Shown: one piece after another, positions 7,637 to 8,470 of the stretch | Layout of the letters: each line of letters begins with the position of its first letter | How positions within the stretch are numbered: position 1 is the stretch's first letter | Assembly: GCA_002440065.1 (NCBI GenBank) | Contig: DJRK01000064.1 | Location: forward strand, 1-8,470 | Direction: 5' to 3' | Length of the DNA stretch: 8,470 nt | Source: Atopobium sp. UBA6362 | GTDB lineage: Bacteria > Actinomycetota > Coriobacteriia > Coriobacteriales > Atopobiaceae | Notes under the pieces: model-generated | Databases searched by the model: none | What the model saw: the letters and a program-made list of their open reading frames with translations, nothing else | What the model was told of the DNA's origin: nothing | Program-made: the position numbers and the translations under genes

Positions 7637-7772
7637 AACATCTCTGTGACTCAGCGCGGGTTTGCCGAGTAGACGGCCTCGAAACGCTATTTGCGCGCGT
7701 CGTCTACCTGCGGATATATGGTTTTAAACCATCGAGCTACTCGCGAGGTGGCGTCTGAGTCACAGAGATGTT
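7637..7772. repeat. 136-base long-hairpin element, 18-bp perfect inverted arms
   Basis: AACATCTCTGTGACTCAG (7637-7654) is exactly complementary to 7755-7772. Pairing resumes further in: CGAGTAG (7666-7672) with CTACTCG (7737-7743), both 11 bases inside the outer arms, then CTCGA (7678-7682) with TCGAG (7732-7736). The whole element can therefore fold as one long imperfect hairpin. It is followed by CCGTTTTT on the plus strand, and the minus strand reads CGACTTTT outside the other arm. The tip holds the palindrome ATGGTTTTAAACCAT (7718-7732). It contains no convincing gene. A MITE/REPIN-like element, a structured RNA or a bidirectional terminator are all possible. Confidence 0.8.
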
Positions 7773-7792
7773 CCGTTTTTGCTCCAGCCTTC

Positions 7793-7813
7793 CCCGATTC
7801 GCGCCCGATTCGC
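7793..7813 (+). repeat. Two direct copies of CCCGATTCGC, 11 bases apart
   Basis: CCCGATTCGC occurs at 7793-7802 and 7804-7813, so the copies start 11 bases apart, about one helical turn. They lie about 80-100 bases upstream of the proposed galE -10 box. The phasing is what a regulator binding on one face of DNA would need, but two copies are weak evidence and no regulator is identified. Confidence 0.35.
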
Positions 7814-7894
7814 ACCACGTTCAGGCCCGCTCGCTCACCGGGCGCCGCCCACGAGCCCCGCGCGCCCGCCCACAAGCCGCGCACATGCAGGACG

Positions 7895-7900
7895 TATACT
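7895..7900 (+). promoter_or_regulatory. Probable -10 box of galE
   Basis: TATACT, five of six matches to TATAAT, lies in GC-rich sequence 62 bases before the galE ATG and predicts a leader of about 56 bases. No good -35 box is present at 16-18 bases, so either the promoter is weak or it depends on an activator. Confidence 0.55.
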
Positions 7901-7962
7901 AACGAGCGGGCTTTATCCCCCGGGCACGACCGCGTCGCCCGACCCAGACCGAAAGGAATCTC

Positions 7963-8470
7963 ATGAGCGAGAAGATCGCCCCCAAGGACACGTGCGTCCT
8001 CGTCACCGGCGGCGCCGGCTTCATCGGCTCCCACACGTGCGTCGAGCTGCTCCAGGACGGCTATGAGGTCGTCATCGTCGACGACCTGTCCAACGCCTCC
8101 GAGAAGGTGCTCGACCGCATCGACACCATCGTGGGACCCGAGGCCGCCGAGCGCCTCTCCTTCTACCGCGCCGACGTGAACGACCGCGAGGCGCTCGAGT
8201 GCATCTTCGACGAGAACAAGATCGACCGCGTGATCCACTTCGCCGGCTTCAAGGCCGTGGGCGAGTCCGTCTCCAAGCCGATCGAGTACTACTCCAACAA
8301 CCTCGGCAACACGCTCACCCTCGTGGACGTCATGCGCGAGCACGGCTGCAAGTCCATCATCTTCTCCAGCTCCGCCACCGTCTACGGCGACCCCGACTCC
8401 CTGCCGCTGACCGAGGAGAGCCCCAAGAAGAACGCCACGAACCCCTATGGCTGGACCAAGTGGATGATCG
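7963..8470 (+). CDS. galE: UDP-glucose 4-epimerase (3' end outside window)
   Basis: The first 169 residues of the NAD-dependent short-chain dehydrogenase/reductase enzyme that interconverts UDP-glucose and UDP-galactose in the Leloir pathway and in supply of nucleotide sugars for cell-surface glycans. The Rossmann motif TGGAGFIGSH is at residues 15-24, followed by Asp40-Asp41 and LSNAS at the NAD ribose site. HFAGFKAVGES (92-102) is a GalE signature. The catalytic triad is visible: Ser137 in SSSATVYG, and Tyr162 and Lys166 in PYGWTK. All three are offset by 13 from E. coli Ser124/Tyr149/Lys153, which supports GalE over other epimerases. The ATG start has AAGGA at 7953-7957, five bases upstream. 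The first ten or so residues are a short extension relative to E. coli. The reading frame is open to the window end. The product is cytosolic; regulation by galactose is not evident from the upstream region. Confidence 0.95.
   Translation, partial: MSEKIAPKDTCVLVTGGAGFIGSHTCVELLQDGYEVVIVDDLSNASEKVLDRIDTIVGPEAAERLSFYRADVNDREALECIFDENKIDRVIHFAGFKAVGESVSKPIEYYSNNLGNTLTLVDVMREHGCKSIIFSSSATVYGDPDSLPLTEESPKKNATNPYGWTKWMI

Larger units (their letters stand above)
7442..7962. other. 521-base divergent intergenic region between prfC and galE
   Basis: No protein gene is convincing here on either strand; the open frames that cross it have biased shadow composition or run through the hairpin element. 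It holds the prfC leader and probable -10 (7442-7531), about 100 bases of GC-rich sequence with nothing I recognise (7532-7636), the long-hairpin element (7637-7772), an 11-base-phased direct repeat (7793-7813), a plain GC-rich stretch, and the galE -10 and leader (7895-7962). The prfC leader could also form a small hairpin, CGGCC/GGCCG, at 7495-7510. Confidence 0.8.

Noticed and set aside
5816..7672. 618-codon plus-strand open frame opposite prfC
   Set aside because: Its Leu/Val/Ala/Asp/His-rich composition is the mirror of RF3 codons with G/C third bases; RF3 motifs on the other strand are complete.
7442..7962. Possible tRNA or riboswitch in the 521-base intergenic region
   Set aside because: I found no cloverleaf arms, CCA end or T-loop consensus, and no known riboswitch core motif; the folded part is a simple long hairpin.
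7687..8343. 218-codon minus-strand open frame opposite the galE start
   Set aside because: It is antisense to the conserved GalE N-terminus and ends inside the long-hairpin element; not a credible gene.

Overview
The window looks like ordinary chromosomal sequence from a GC-rich actinobacterium, most likely of the class Coriobacteriia (Collinsella/Olsenella/Atopobium relatives). This is inference. It rests on the GC-rich, G/C-ending codon use, the AAGGA-type ribosome binding sites, and a fused one-chain PurL of the Firmicutes/bifidobacterial type, where most other actinobacteria use a split PurS/PurQ/PurL. No marker gene in the window fixes the genus.

Layout from left to right: (1) the 3' part of purL (+), purine synthesis, ending in a strong hairpin terminator; (2) an ACMSD-like metal-dependent amidohydrolase (-), convergent with purL; (3) an M42-family metallo-aminopeptidase (+), divergent from the amidohydrolase across a 157-base intergenic region; (4) an EamA/DMT-family ten-helix transporter (+), 63 bases behind the peptidase; (5) a 263-base convergent intergenic region with a terminator-like hairpin, a 113-base inverted-repeat element and the prfC terminator; (6) prfC, peptide chain release factor 3 (-); (7) a 521-base divergent intergenic region with a 136-base long-hairpin element and the likely prfC and galE promoters; (8) the 5' part of galE, UDP-glucose 4-epimerase (+), cut by the window end.

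The genes do not form one pathway. They are mostly single-gene units for purine synthesis, peptide breakdown, small-molecule export, translation termination and galactose/nucleotide-sugar metabolism. The peptidase and the transporter could share a transcript, but a GC-rich hairpin lies between them.

I found no defence system, CRISPR array, transposase, tRNA or rRNA, and no new multi-gene system. What the genes do not explain is two unrelated structured inverted-repeat elements, at 5635-5747 (17-bp perfect arms) and 7637-7772 (18-bp perfect arms, further inner pairing, T-runs on both outer sides). They look like small non-autonomous mobile elements (MITE/REPIN-like) or structured RNAs, and are the part most worth following up.
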